Source: Owenia fusiformis
Lineage: Eukaryota; Annelida; Polychaeta; Sabellida; Oweniidae
Direction of reading: 5' to 3'
Assembly: GCA_903813345.2 (NCBI GenBank)
Contig: CAIIXF020000009.1
Coordinates: 35,335,759 to 35,399,758 of the forward strand
Length of the DNA stretch: 64,000 nt
Shown: positions 42,398 through 55,572 of the stretch, one piece after another
Layout: each line of letters starts with the position of its first letter
Numbering within the stretch: position 1 is the first letter of the stretch
Made by a program: the position numbers and the translations under genes
Notes under the pieces: model-generated
Database searches by the model: none
What the model was told of the DNA's origin: nothing
The model's input: only the letters and a program-made list of their open reading frames with translations

Positions 42398-44161
42398 ATG
42401 TATTTCATTTAGAAGTCAGCAAATCAAGATCAGACAATAGGAGTGTCTTGGGTGACGTTAATGAAACGAAACGGAAATCCAGTCTTTATCAAGCATATGG
42501 CACGACAAAGCGTTGGAGCTTTGATGGATGTCCAACCTTTTGCTCCTGCTATGCAAACAATTTAATTTCTATGTAAGAGTTTGATTATATTTCCTTCTTC
42601 TATATAACAAAGTAAATCTTCCTTGAGAAATGCACGTAGTTTAGTGATCAGTAATCCCTACATTTTAAACAACTGGAGTCCATCCATGCATATTAATGCT
42701 ACGGTGAGTCGTTTCTAGCATTGCGATACTCGCTATATCATTTACGATAGATCCCTTGGGGAAGCGGAATCCTTTCCTCTGGATTTGATTAGCGTTTCAA
42801 TCAATTTTGATAAGTTTGACTCTGTTTCTGCAAGCCTTTCATTAGTAAATAATGGACTTGTAATTACAACAATGATGTATTTTATTTTTAGTGTTCGGGT
42901 TAACTAAAATTCGCAATATGTCTTTATTACAATGGTGTCTATACTTATTATCCTGCGTCTACTGTGAATCATAAGTCAATATTTTTTATTGTTGATTGCT
43001 ACGCATAGCATTGCTTCTGTATTAGATTATTATCAAATGTAGTGACAGGTGAGTTAGCATGAATATCTCGACTTCCCACATTCAATAATAGTACAAACCA
43101 TATTATTCCAAACGTTTCGCACCTCATCATATAGTTATATCTTTATTGAACAATGAACGTGCAGTTGCAGAATTCCGGAATTCTAGATTTCATAATCCAT
43201 ACCGACATTAGAATATGTCCTAGTTCATATTTTATTATTTCCCGAAAATGTACGTGTGTAGGACTCAGCCCTGTGATGCTTTACTGAATTATACGTACAC
43301 TTTTCCTACAGAAAATATTTCAAAACAGTATTTTACCGAATTCTATTTATTCTATTATGAATTAATCCACATGTAGAATCCTTTCTGGTGTAGCGACGTT
43401 TGCACGATTAATAAAGCTCATTATTTGTAATAACTGGTAAAACCTTTTTTAAGCTATACATCGAGTGTTTTACATCGTCCATATGTAGCAACGTATCAGC
43501 TGCGGAGATCAGTGACAATCCAATTTATAACTTTATGTGATTATTTCTCCAGTATTCAGTTCGATGATGAACATTTCATTTCCCACAAATAGAAAGTGTT
43601 GAAAGTCTTCAGTGTTTTTTACGTATACAGATTTTGCCGTAAGTAAAATCTCAAATACGGTATTCATACCTAAAATTGTACTGAAGTTGTTATCTCATGT
43701 GTACCCGACGTTATTTTGAACTCATATGGCGCTCTACGTAGCTACCACCCACAACTCGATGACTCAAATCTTAAGTTACGGTCAAGATAAGACAGTTTAT
43801 TAGTACGCTTCCAAGAATGAAATCAGACTAGCCGTTGTTATGCTTACTGTACGCAATTATGAATGATAACATTCCGGTTCGATGCAATTTTTGATACTCC
43901 GTTCGTGCTGGTGCACTTTCTATTTACCTTCATTAATTCCGCCACAAAGTGGGCCGAAGTCACCAACTAGCTCTATATCTCTATCTACATACATTCATTA
44001 CAATTTTTAAAACAATCAGTTTCGAATACAAATGAATGTTTGGCTCTGTATTCCTACTGAATTTCTGTAGTGGTCTAATCTCCAATCAGATATCCTGTGA
44101 TTACTATGTTTCTCAAGTGGAAATTTTGCTTTCAAGACTGTCTGGTGAAACTGGTTATATT
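42398..44161. other. Upstream region of the DEG/ENaC gene, no other gene recognised
   Basis: On the minus strand a TATATAG-like sequence lies about 210 bp upstream of the channel ATG (near 42603-42609) and may be a core promoter; evidence is weak. A 5' UTR intron cannot be excluded. The remainder is AT-rich without coding similarity. Confidence 0.35.
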
Positions 44162-46482
44162 CACAGGCTGGTATCGAAAAGATTGTCCGCTGTGACGGAG
44201 CGTGCTATTTTGCATTGAAACACTAGGAAATCCACACAATTAATTTTTTTACTCATATGTTTTGCTATATCAAAGAAAATTACTGACTCCAAGCAATGAA
44301 TATATCATTTGCGGGTAACTTTAACTTCTGTTTGAAGTCCAACAACGCTAAGAGTAAAAGCTATTGAAAACGGCGTCGGAGTATCATACTCCAAAATGTA
44401 CCATTTCTTTTATTTCTTTTTAACATATGTTTAATGGTACAATATAGCGACACGATAATATTTACATATGTTTTCAGCATAACTCTGAAGGTAGTAATGA
44501 GATCTTTATGTATTGGGTATTTTTAATTTTTTTTATAAAAAATAATGTTTACATTTTTTGTCCGCTGTGACGGAGCAGTTTAAATCTGAAATACGTTAAG
44601 AATTTAGATTTATAATATATCTCTTTATTATAACTACACGTTAGAGGAGGGAGCGGATCAAATCTCTTTCGTAAAGTATTCTGAAAAATAAAACGGAATA
44701 AAAGTACACAATTCAAATTCTGAGATTTATATACGACCACTCTTTCTCAGTTTGTACTGTAATCCAAGTTATGCATGGTAACTCATGAAAATGATAGTCA
44801 ACTTTATTTCAGTATTGGGTATTTGCCTTTCGTTTGCCTTCTGTGGATCCATCACCTGACATGGTCATTTTTATGGTAACTTAAATACAGTATAATAATA
44901 TTAATAAAAGGTTATACATCTGTCGGCATCTGTGCGCTATTTCGAATAAATTCATATTAGTCCTATTTACACTACACGTGACTTTCCAAGACGTCTTGGC
45001 GAAAACGTATTTATGACGTGCACGGACCTGGGGACAATTCGGGAAATACGGGGTAATCTCAGCTTTAAGCGTTAATATCTGCCTTATTTAAAAAGCTAAC
45101 TATGTGCATTATATATCATTTTGAAGTATTTTTTATTCGCATTTCACTGAAATTATTTTTCAATAGAAAGTGTGATAGGATCTACCATAATTTTGAAGTT
45201 AAATGTACTCCGACATCGTCAAATACGATGTAAGACGTAACATTTCACGCTTGCACGGTTCGTTGAAATCGGGATAACTTTTGTAATACTGATCAGAATT
45301 TTACTAAAATTTCACATTTTATTCATTGAAACATGTGCTTTTATGACGTCACAATTGCCTAGCGGCTACAGTTCAAATCGTCTTATATGAACGCTTTTAA
45401 GATTTTCAAAACTGTGTAAGGTTTTGAAGGCGAAGGAGACTAGCAATAAGTTTACCTTTATTTAACCTTCTAAATTAGGTCTGATTTCAAAAAAAATTTA
45501 ACTGCACAATATTGTCATGGCGAAATTTACAAAACAATAACCGATTTCTTTATTTTTCAAATAATAAGAGAATAAGAGTTGCTTTTAGAGACTTGAAAAA
45601 ATGTAACGCATCGATTATTTACCACAAATCCCATACACATCAATTTTTACTAACGCCCCGAGTGGACTTCCTGACCGTTTTTCAAAAATCAAAAACATTT
45701 TAGAAATATTGTCCTCGAGATCTTGTTACTCTGTTAATTTTACCAGGATTGAATAAGAATAAAGCATCTTATTTTTATGTTGACTAAACTTGACAAAATG
45801 TAACGCTTGTCGTTTTTGACGTTATAATGCTGATTGCGCCCTATACTGACCATTGTATTGTTTTGGTATTTTGACGCCATAATGTTACTCTAATTGTCCC
45901 CAGTTTCGTGCGACGTGTAATTAGAAATATTATGTTGAGTTTACACCATGTTGATTCATGTTGATTTCAGTACAAACCTCCGAAAAATGCTAAGAGTGGT
46001 CGTTTTTATATCTCAGATTTACATTACCCCAGATCTCCCAGAGGCTACTTGTCATAATTTGGGAAAGTGATTTGTGACGTTCTCTCTTCTAAGGGTACTT
46101 TTAAAAGGTATAATTTGAATCTTAAATTCTTAACGTAGTTACAATACATCAAGATATCATTAATACCTTCAGCGTTATGCTGAAAACATATGTAAGTATT
46201 ATCGTGTCACTATATTGTACCATTAAAAAGAAAAAAAGAAATGGTACATTTTGGAGTAGGATACCCCGGCGCCGTTTTCAATAGCTTTTACTCTTAGCGT
46301 TGTTGGACTTCAAACAAAAGTTAAAGTTACCCGCAAATGATATACCCATTGCATGGAGTAAAAAACTCTCTTTGGTATAGCGAAACATATGAGTAAAAAC
46401 TTAATTGCGTGGGTTTCTTAGTGTTTCTACGCAAAATAGCACGCTCCGTCACAGCGGACAAATTTTTCTATACCAGCCTGTG
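44162..46482. mobile_element. Large foldback element, 2321 bp, with 5-bp target duplication
   Basis: CACAGGCTGGTAT followed by TTGTCCGCTGTGACGGAGCG begins the left arm (44162) and, reverse complemented, the right arm (ending 46482). ATATT flanks both ends (44157-44161 and 46483-46487). About 340 bp of each arm are clearly homologous (CAACAACGCTAAGAGTAAAA; TTAATGGTACAATATAG). Weaker inverted similarity continues inward (about 44720-44760 with 45985-46020; CTGGGGACAATT at about 45030 with 45893). The central 0.8 kb is unique and non-coding. No transposase, so family unassigned. Confidence 0.8.
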
Positions 46483-46882
46483 ATATTGACGAAGGCGTGC
46501 GATAAATATCTCGTGCGATAGCTAAAGCCAAAAAGGCAAACGATCTTTTCCATTTCATTAAATACACTGTGATATCATGTAAGCTGAGACTGCAGATCAG
46601 CTTCACCCTTTCTAGCTCCATTGCATTGGCATTTACAGGATAGAGATCCAGCCAAGAGCCAACGATGCTTGATTTCCTCTCTGTTGATAACCCTTGACGA
46701 ATATCAAAATCGAACGGATGATAAATAATTTGAAAAGTAAAATTGATGCGGCTCCTTGTCAATGTCTAATAAATATACATTGGGGCAATAAAAAGCCATT
46801 AATCAAAGGGATTTCAATTACGAATACCGCGCGAACGGCGTTGTTGAGCATATCTGAAATTACGTACCTGTTCTTCATATAA

Positions 46883-47870
46883 ATTGGACCAGTTATCTAA
46901 CAACAAATTAATCAATCAAAAGCATGTTGAGCCATACCAGACTCTCTTTATCTAAAGCTTGTCCCGATCCAAAAGATAGAAGAGACGGTGAATCTCACAA
47001 TGGTACTAAGCGTTTCCCTTCATTTTCTTCCCATACCTTATGCATAAGGATCGAATCCATCACCCATAAATAACAGTAAGCCAAATAGAGACATTTATTA
47101 CAGGGTAGTTCATATTTATTTCGTTTATTGACTAACCTAATATCCCGCACATCATCTCAAGACTGAAAAGGTAAGAAAGTGACATACTAATTAGTTTATC
47201 ACATTATATTATATATATATTATATACATACATGTATGTTGCATATATGGCGTCCAGGCTCTTTTTTATTCTGACTTTTTACACGGAAATTAATATATAA
47301 AAAACATTAGAAAGAGACTACGGCCTAGTCTCCATAATAACGAATACAAAACCGGCGTTCAGGTGAATCCAAATGGACTTTTCTAATACCCGTCGGAAGC
47401 ACTGTGCTAAACAGGTGCGATTTAGAACTGATCTGGAGATGGGTTCTAAGTTGATGAACATTTTGAGTGGAACTAGTGTCTTATTTGGAAAAAATGGATT
47501 CAGTTAGAATTTTTAGTGTTTGTTGTCTCTTCATCTTGTTTGAATATCCAGCTACACCTGGGTTACGAAAAAGAGCCCTAAGTAAACAGTACTTGTTGCC
47601 ACAGTCCGATACCATTACACGTACGTAAACATTTTAAAAGCCCGTATTGAACAGCTAGACTGAAGTGTTTAAAAGTTATTCAAAAACTTCGAGATCAGCC
47701 CGACTGTTGAACTAAACACTTTCATTCTCCTAGTTGATGGGAAAATATACGTGGAATAATCAACCATTTGCAGACAAAATCAAATATCAATATGAGAGCG
47801 CAAGAACCAAAAGGGGAGGAGGGGGGGGGGCAGAAAAGTATTTAACAGGATGTAAAAGTGTAAGAGTGTA
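46883..47870. other. Intergenic, no gene recognised
   Basis: Contains a short (TA)n tract near 47200-47230 and a run of G at about 47820-47830. No coding similarity. Confidence 0.4.
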
Positions 47871-48009
47871 GAAGTCATAAGTAAAACAATCCCAAAATAT
47901 CCCAAAATGACCAAACGCAGAATATCTCTCCTACCTATCAGGAACCATTTTCACAATCTAATGAATTTGTAAGCGCAGGTACAAAAAATATATATAGAAA
48001 AAAATTAGA

Positions 48010-48125
48010 AAAAATGGTTACAGAACACAGCAAGAAAAACATACAAGAGCACACCAGTCACAAGGAAAATAAACCCCAACTATCCCGAATCACAATGTAA
48101 CGTGAAAATAAACAATATCTCAATG
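48010..48125. repeat. Dispersed repeat, copy 3 of 3, truncated
   Basis: Contains GGTTACAGAACACAGCAAGA, CACACCAGTCACAAGG and AAACCCCAACTATCCC, matching the left half of the copy at 37330. It ends about 60 bp before the foldback element at 48187. Confidence 0.65.
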
Positions 48126-49914
48126 AAAAATATGAAAAAACAATTCATTTTCAGCACTCTCTGGGTCAAATTAAGAGGTTAAAGAAAGAACTAGGTAAAG
48201 TATGGCAAGCATTTTCGAAGGGCTATATCTTTAGTTCTAAGAATACTTTAACCACAAAAACAAATGTTTATGTTAGATCCATGTCTTATCTTCAATAAAT
48301 GACATTAGGATGATAATCAAGTTGATTGGATTATCTCTTAAGCTGTCCCTAATCCACCCATCCTCACCAATTCTGACGCAATATTCACCAAAAATGCAGC
48401 ATTTTATTTGAGCTTTTATGGCAAAATTACAATTTATTGTAAGGAATGATTTACCTCTAAAAAGGAAAACTTAATTGCTTTGGGATTAGGATAATCGGAA
48501 AACAATAACTTTTTAGACCGAATTTTCTACCTAAAAGTAGCAATTTTTCAATAAGTTTAATGCACGAAAACATTGAGCTACTGTATGTCACATGATTGAT
48601 CTCCAAAAAGAAAATAATGATCTAAATGAGATAAGCATTATCTGATAATCCATTTGTCATTTTTACCTTATAGGTCATGACCTTAGTGTAAAGTGTTTGA
48701 AAAGATGTCACTTAGAGCGACATTTAGATGTACCCTATTTTAAGCAATGATGTTTATAAATAGAGCTATATATGTTCGATAGATGGCATGGTATATTCTA
48801 CATGGGTGAGTGCTTAATACTCTATGTATACATTGTTGCATAATTGCGTATTATAGAAATGAGCATGGATATGTCAACATGACTGTGTCCTGTAAAGTAT
48901 GTACAGTAAAACATAAATGTGTTTAACACCTAGTAAAACACATACGATGAAATACCTGTTTATCTATTTGTATTGTATAGTGTAAATGAATATTTGAAAT
49001 ATTATACATTTGCAATGTTTCAACAAACATGATTCAATACCATCCTATTTGAATTAACTCTTCCCATGTGTATCTTTCTTTATCATCAACCATCTTGGAT
49101 GTTTCGAAAGTGCCTTCTGTAAAGGGGTTTGCTGTAAATGATCTTTCGAATAGTGTTATATGTTGATACAGGTACCATTGTATACAGAGTATATGCAAAT
49201 AATAATTTTCTCCAATGGTTGGGCCAAACATTTGTTGCATTTTTTGTTCATTTCAAATTATGTTGGATTGTTTTGCTTATTGGGTATCCCAGGATTTTTA
49301 TGGAATACACAGTTTAATGCACTAATGCATTAATGCACTCGTAGACCTACGTGTATGTCTTATAGATCTAACATTTTTCTAGTCATAAAATAAGGCCAGA
49401 ATTGCAAAATTGTTTATCTTTGCTATTTTATCCTTCATAAAAATGTCTAATTGAAATGCTCGTTCACTAAAGAACCAATATACGCTAAAACGTTTAAATT
49501 TTTATTTGCTTGGAAATTCCAGGAAGTCGTCTAAAAGGTGTCACCTATATTGCCACATTTAAATTTCTCCCCATCATTCAATATAGAATATCGAATCATC
49601 ATCCACTGTTAAGCACAACTGCACAAATTACACTGTCGTGTGTTGGGGTGAATTTACGATCTAAACTAATCTTTATTCATGCTGTGATTAAATAAAATGA
49701 CAGAATACCCTGACATATTTAAAACTAATTTAGAATAGATTTTCCCTTTGAACAGTCCTTTGAATGGCGCTATTTTGACAACCGATAAAAACTAAAATTA
49801 ACAATTCTGGCTTTATTTTTTGACTCTATATCTATATCTATCTATAGCATCAGAAGAAGTGAGTAGCTCCCATAATACTATCATATTCTTTCGTATTCGG
49901 GGGTTTCCCCTTAG

Positions 49915-50032
49915 CCATCCTATATGGTCATACAAGCCTTATACGGATCTATCAAATGATATACAAAATGGGGGACAATGGTCAGTTGGATTCCTATATG
50001 GCCATGTAAGCCTTATATGGATCTAGCACATG
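49915..50032. repeat. Direct repeat of about 40 bp, two copies
   Basis: CCTATATGGTCATACAAGCC with ATACGGATCTATCAAATG and CCTATATGGCCATGTAAGCC with ATATGGATCTAGCACATG lie about 75 bp apart inside the 48187-51333 element. TTCGTATTCGG and GAATACGAAGG form an inverted pair around them. Confidence 0.65.
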
Positions 50033-50215
50033 GGTACCACGTGATCGAATACGAAGGCTGAACTTTGGGAGATCTCCCCCCCCCCCTGATCAAGCATGGT
50101 ATTGTCACTTCCTGTTTTGTCATTTCCTGTACATGTTAAGTACAACTGCACCTTAAATCATCGCCTGTTACTCAACATATGACATCATGAATACTACCAA
50201 AGTGTAGTCTAATAC

Positions 50216-50500
50216 CGAGTGAGCCAAAAATGTAACCCAAACAAATTCCGCATCTGTTAAAGTGTTATTTTGCATAATAAAACCTTGTTTAATGTTCTTT
50301 CATTTAACTAAGTTTAATTGGCCCTGCCCAAATGGTCGGGATGTTATGGCAATAATACGAAACATGGTCCAAAATGCCAGCCTCAACTCATGACTACGGG
50401 CTATCTCTGAGATAATGTCAACACGTACAGCAAGTTGGAGAAAAATGTCTGCGACCGTGAACTTACAACCTCAACCGACCAGTGCAGGTCTGCCTTAAGG
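50216..50500. mobile_element. Truncated relative of the 30681 mariner-type MITE
   Basis: CGAGTGAGCCAAAAATGTAACCCAAAC matches the terminal repeat of the element at 30681-31048. No opposing terminus was found, and interior similarity (for example ACGAAACATG) is weak. It is nested inside the foldback element at 48187-51333. The right limit is uncertain. Confidence 0.4.
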
Positions 50501-51333
50501 GGCGACGCTGGACTTTGGAGAATGGCCATAGCATTGTGACCATGAGAAAATGGACCCATGAAGCATGGTAAAATGCAAAAAGATTTTACATGATAAAATT
50601 AACCAAATATGATTTCAACTCATACTGAATGAATGAGTTTATAACATTTCTTTTGATGACATTTTTGTTCAATTAATTTTATTTTCACACTTATTCATTT
50701 CAGCCTGTCCAAACAAAAATATAGGTTGAATAGTCAAAACTAGGTACATGTAATTACAAAGAACTATTCAGTATATAAATAGCTCTACGTGAATGACACA
50801 ACTGTTTTATACAACAATACAAGGTAAAATACAGGATTAAGACAATCCATAACGCTGAAGAAGTCACTATCTGAGTGTTTGAAACAGTGTGACAAACAAA
50901 TAATTTATAACACTGAGATGCCCTCTATTTTGTTATTATATAACATTAGTATGAAGCACTTTAATTATAATATCAGAAAAAATTACGAAAAATCACAAAA
51001 AATTACCAAAAAGTAGGTTCGCAATTAACTTTTCTTCTTTGCAGTTTAAATAATGTCTAAAAGTTCAATACAACTTTCCACTAAAATTATTAAAAAGGTC
51101 TGTATTTTTGGGGAAAATTGCGTCAGAATTAGGGAAAATTGGTGAGGATGGGTGGATTAGGGACAGCTTAATTATATATACGAGATAATCCAATCAACTT
51201 GATTATCATCCTTATGTCATTTATTGAAGATAAGACATGGATCTAACATAACCATTTGTTTTCGTGGTTAGAGTATTCTTAGAACTAAAGATATAGCCCT
51301 TCGAAAATGTTTGCCATACCTTACCTAGTTCTT

Positions 51334-52981
51334 AAAAAGGTCGCAAAATATCAACCGAGTGCCATTTCAGGATTTCTTCGCGTTTGGCGTGCGTTTATAT
51401 TGACGATGAATAGTATAGTTTCTAAATAGCAGAAAAAGCAATGGAATCTAGTGCTGCCATCTTTTATTCAGCTTTTAACGTGGGCTAGAGTTCCATTCAC
51501 TTACATGCTGAAATCTTGGAAAAGTGGCTTAATTTCATGATTTATCAAAGAGTCTTAGTTGAATCTATATAAAACTTGAATGATATACCACATGCGGACC
51601 CTGTTTATGTACATGTACATGTTGTGATTAAACATGCAAATGTTGGTTGACATACAAATAATCCAAGGTTTTAAAGAATTTTAGCATTGCATCTATGGAG
51701 ATTTGGCCCAAGTTTTTTAAAATTGTCATAGAAAATTATTCAAATTACATAACAAATTACAAAGCTAATATAGGAGAAAACAGTTCACTGAATTCAAATA
51801 TGCCATCTAAAAGAAGGTAATGTAAGTCATTATAGGTCTAATATGTAAATCCTTTAAAATCTCACGAAAAACGAGATTTAGCGAGATTTCAAAAGCTATA
51901 TGGAAACTATACTATTATCGACGAGATGTTAAAATTAAGTTTGAGACAATCTAATCAATAGTTTGTTGAAATCATTCCCGGGACATTGTAAACGTTTGAA
52001 AATCAAGAAAAACTTAAAATATGACTTGTCACATGATTATATCACAGTTTGAATTATTTACTAGTATAATTGCGAGCATAGCCCTAGCTTGACTTATTGC
52101 CAATGAAGATAATCATCGATCATAATAGAGACGTTTCACTACTGGGACTAATTCTGTAATTACGCATTTTGGAACATTTTATATCTGTTAATGCTCATTC
52201 ATATGATTATTTGGGCGACGAAGATGTTTGTGTTGATTTATCATACATAGTTATTGACATCATCAACTTCCAGAATTAATTTATCACCGATTATTGGAGG
52301 TTCACTCAAGTGTAACTTTATATTAATATTCTGTTAGGTGAATAATCGTAAACTTATTTGTTATTTATTGTTATTAAAAGGACTTATTTGTACGGATACA
52401 GTCGAAGTGTGACTTAACGCAATAACGCATATTATTTATGACATTTACCGAATACAGTTATGAGCAGGGTAGGGTGTGGGCGTCATAGATTAACTTTTCA
52501 AATACAGTTAGTAATCCTACATTGAACTTTGAAAAGATGCTTCCTTATAATTTTATAAGTGCAGCCAGTAATGATTTAAATAGTTATCTAGCATGATTCG
52601 GTTAATTCATGAAACTATACGTAAACCAAGATGTATAAAACCTGCTAATCCAATTTACAAAAACTGATAAGCTGATCTTAAATGCATCCAGTTGTGGAAG
52701 AAAGATACAAAAAACCGATCTGATTCGCATACCAACAGAAACAGACTTTCTTTCCCTTTGAATACCTTATATTTGTTCTTCTCTTGTAAGTTCAATAGTT
52801 TTCGTTGGTAAGGTGCGTTGAGAAATATAGGAGGCATTGTGTGCGTTGAGAAATATAGGAGGCATTGTTTTACTTAAAGTGCAGTTTGGTAGATCAAAGT
52901 CAACTCTCGAGAGCATCATTTGATTTTTAAAATGGAAACAATGAATCATGCATATTTGAGCAGCGTGTCGATATAACTATA
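51334..52981. other. Intergenic, no gene recognised
   Basis: Contains a 31-bp tandem duplication (GTGCGTTGAGAAATATAGG and onward) at about 52811-52868. Otherwise AT-rich without coding similarity. Confidence 0.4.
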
Positions 52982-53197
52982 CACCAGTGGCGGATCTGGG
53001 AACCAATTGCAACAAGGGGAGGGGGACGCAAATTTGAGGTCAGGGAAAAATTTTGGGCCCCTAAAACCCAAAGGGCCCAAATTTTGAAATTCTGAAGCCC
53101 ATTTTCTTCTTTTTGGGACCTTCGGGCTTTTTTGGCCCAAAATATTTTTTGGGTCCAATTTTTTTCTGCCCCCCCCCCCCTCAGATCCGCCGGTGTA
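52982..53197 (+). mobile_element. GGGCCC-rich MITE, copy 3, compact palindromic form
   Basis: CACCAGTGGCGGATCTGGG at the left and, reverse complemented, CACCGGCGGATCTGAG at the right form the TIRs. The interior is built of AAGGGCCC/GGGCCCAAA blocks that pair with each other, so nearly the whole 216 bp can fold. Related to 23888-24735 and 32045-32330. Confidence 0.8.
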
Positions 53198-53404
53198 CAC
53201 TGATAACATAATCTAACATGTTGAACCTCCTTTTTCTTCGTCTCAAGTTCTCATATTTTACTTCTTGGTTTCATACATCTTGATCCATAGATGCATCTTA
53301 CATGGGTAACATCGTTAACAGATGTTAAGTCAATGTGAAGAAGGAACGATTCGAATACCAGGCTTTCACACTACAACTGTAATGTTTTGACATGGTTCTA
53401 ATAT

Positions 53405-53950
53405 CAGTGGCGTAGCCAGGGTTTGGTGACCAGGGGTTCTATTTTTATGTTATCCACAAATCTCCCCATTCATCGGTGTACCTCACATAAAAGCATTTTT
53501 GCGCTAAAATTAAACATTTCTTTTGAATTTCAATGCCTTGCAACAAAAAACTCCTAGTGCTGAAAACACTGCACCTATCTGTCCTTTCTTTGAATTGAAA
53601 ACAAAAAATTACTTCGCTAAGGCTGTAGAACCACACTATGCCCAGGTATAAATTTGTTACCCCTGGGAAGTAAAATCAATTCCCTAGAGACTGGGCGTTG
53701 TTGTATCACCCCCAGAAATAGCTGTGGAACATTATCTCCATTTCTGCAGGGTAAGGTCACCATTTTTACTGAAATGATCAGTTATATTTCGTGGTAATGT
53801 CAACAAGTTCATTACCACGTGCGGATTAGATCATAAACGGACGGTGAAAATGTTTCTATTATCTAATATTTGCTCTTGGGGACTTATTAGCCCCGGGGAC
53901 TTAGCAAGAATTTTTTGTTTAAAAATAAAACAAGACGGAGAGAAGTGTAC
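53405..53950 (+). mobile_element. Shortened relative of the 18339-22598 element
   Basis: Shares CAGTGGCGTAGCCAGG, GGTGACCAGGGGTTCTAT and TTATGTTATCCACAAATCTC with 18339 on. It also shares ATGCCTTGCAACAAA...CTTTCTTTGAATTGAAAACA with about 21400 and GCTCTTGGGGACTTATTAGC with about 22210. It lacks the satellites and the right terminus. Confidence 0.7.
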
Positions 53951-54045
53951 TATAAAGGGTTTCAAGGAAGTATCTAATCTCATTTTGAAACGATATTTTT
54001 AATATTTTGAGACACATGTCATGAAACTTTGGGGGGGGGGGGGGG

Positions 54046-55570
54046 TACATTGTCACACTATCATTTCACAATTTAGCAATTTATTCTCAAAAAATAAATC
54101 ACCTTAAAGATGATCATTTGTATTTATACCTCCTGGACACCATGTACGAGAAATATACGATCGTATATTTAACATATTTGTACTCCATTACTGGGACGTC
54201 TTACTAAATAAAATAAACTATATCAGCAACAACCAGCCTATGTTTCCTCTCTGTTATACTTAAGTATTTTTAACCATTATCAAATAATAGTGCTATACAC
54301 TGCGTCTAATCTCGAAACTGAAGACATAATGGAATTCCAGCAGTAAGGTAAAATTTCAAGCAGAATCCAATTCAATTAATTCAGTTAAAAATAAAACAAC
54401 GCCAACTGAAATTTAGCGAGAAGTACGAGGATATATCTTCATTCAGGATAGATGAAGAAACGGCAATATATTATATTGTTTAGTGAAACATCGCTCTATG
54501 TTCATATTGATAACACACCAAAGACTAATATCCGCCTGAAATGACAATGACATGTTGTCAAAATCTATTAAACCTTATGTCGTTTGTGTAGGAACGTTGA
54601 GCTTATCGGCAAAAACAAATGTTGTTACCTCAGAGACATGTCGGCATTCTATCAGTCCCTTGAAATACATACTCCTTTACAAGGCAGAGACTCTGAGTAT
54701 CCGAATGCAAATGTTATCTCTCAACATTTAAAACGGGAAACACTATTTTGTAAGCACTACTAAGAAAGAATACTTTATGTGTTATCCATAAGTAATAACC
54801 AAGACTAACTACTAATTCTCAGAAATAAAAAGTTCACTCTATTGAGAGATAGATAGAGCTTATCCTCGGACCAGTTACGTCTTATCCGTGTGTCATATGA
54901 CTACTGTGTTAATTAACTAAGTAAAGTATTCCAATTAAAAAGTGTTGTATGTTTGCATGCAGCAAGCGTTTAATAATTCTTCGCATATATAATATTGTCC
55001 ATAAAAGAGTCTGATATATAAATATTGTCCATAAAAGATCGGTCTGATAATTACAAGTAACTCATGTTTATTTTAAAACTATTCTTTACGAATTTATGAT
55101 AAGTGTATAATGTTCAATCATACAAATCGCAGTCAGTGATTGTTCTCCACACTCACCCCTCCCCCTTCCTGACATGAACTATTTTGTAAAACCATTGACT
55201 GTGTGGAAAGGATTCTTACACTCGAGTGTCAAGGGGGGGGGGGCAGTTATAAAAATATACAAGGCGATGGTTCAAATTGGACAATTTTCAAAACTGCTCA
55301 AACGTTTTTAAAGAATGCTTGCCCGGCGAGTGGTTTGCTCTGGATTGCGAGAGAACAAAAACTTTGAATTAGGATTTTTCCTAATACTATCATTAATCTA
55401 AACAACTTTTTAAACCGTCTTTGATTACATATCATGCCAATTAATACCATTATTGTGTTGACAGGATTAAATATGATATCTATGGAATTATAATTTAATG
55501 AACTCAATAGTCTAAATGATAATAAGTTCATAATTTAGTCTTGGCTGACTAGTCTTGCATCATCAGAGTT
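54046..55570. other. Intergenic, no gene recognised
   Basis: Follows a 15-base G run (54031-54045). A 31-bp tandem pair containing ATATTGTCCATAAAAGA lies at about 54988-55040. No coding similarity. Confidence 0.4.
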
Positions 55571-55572
55571 GG

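Larger units (their letters stand above)
48187..51333. mobile_element. Large foldback element, about 3.15 kb, with about 215-bp inverted arms
   Basis: AGAACTAGGTAAAGTATGGC at 48187 and its partner ending at 51333 begin arms that remain closely similar for about 215 bp (to about 48400 and from about 51115). Shared blocks include CGAAGGGCTATATC, ATAAATGACAT and CCTAATCCACCCATCCTCACC. The interior of about 2.7 kb shows no transposase; it holds a partial mariner-type MITE and a direct repeat at 49917-50030. No target duplication was evident. Confidence 0.75.

Noticed and set aside
49034-49240. 68-codon minus-strand open frame inside the second foldback element
   Set aside because: No recognisable domain; not enough to call a transposase or captured exon.
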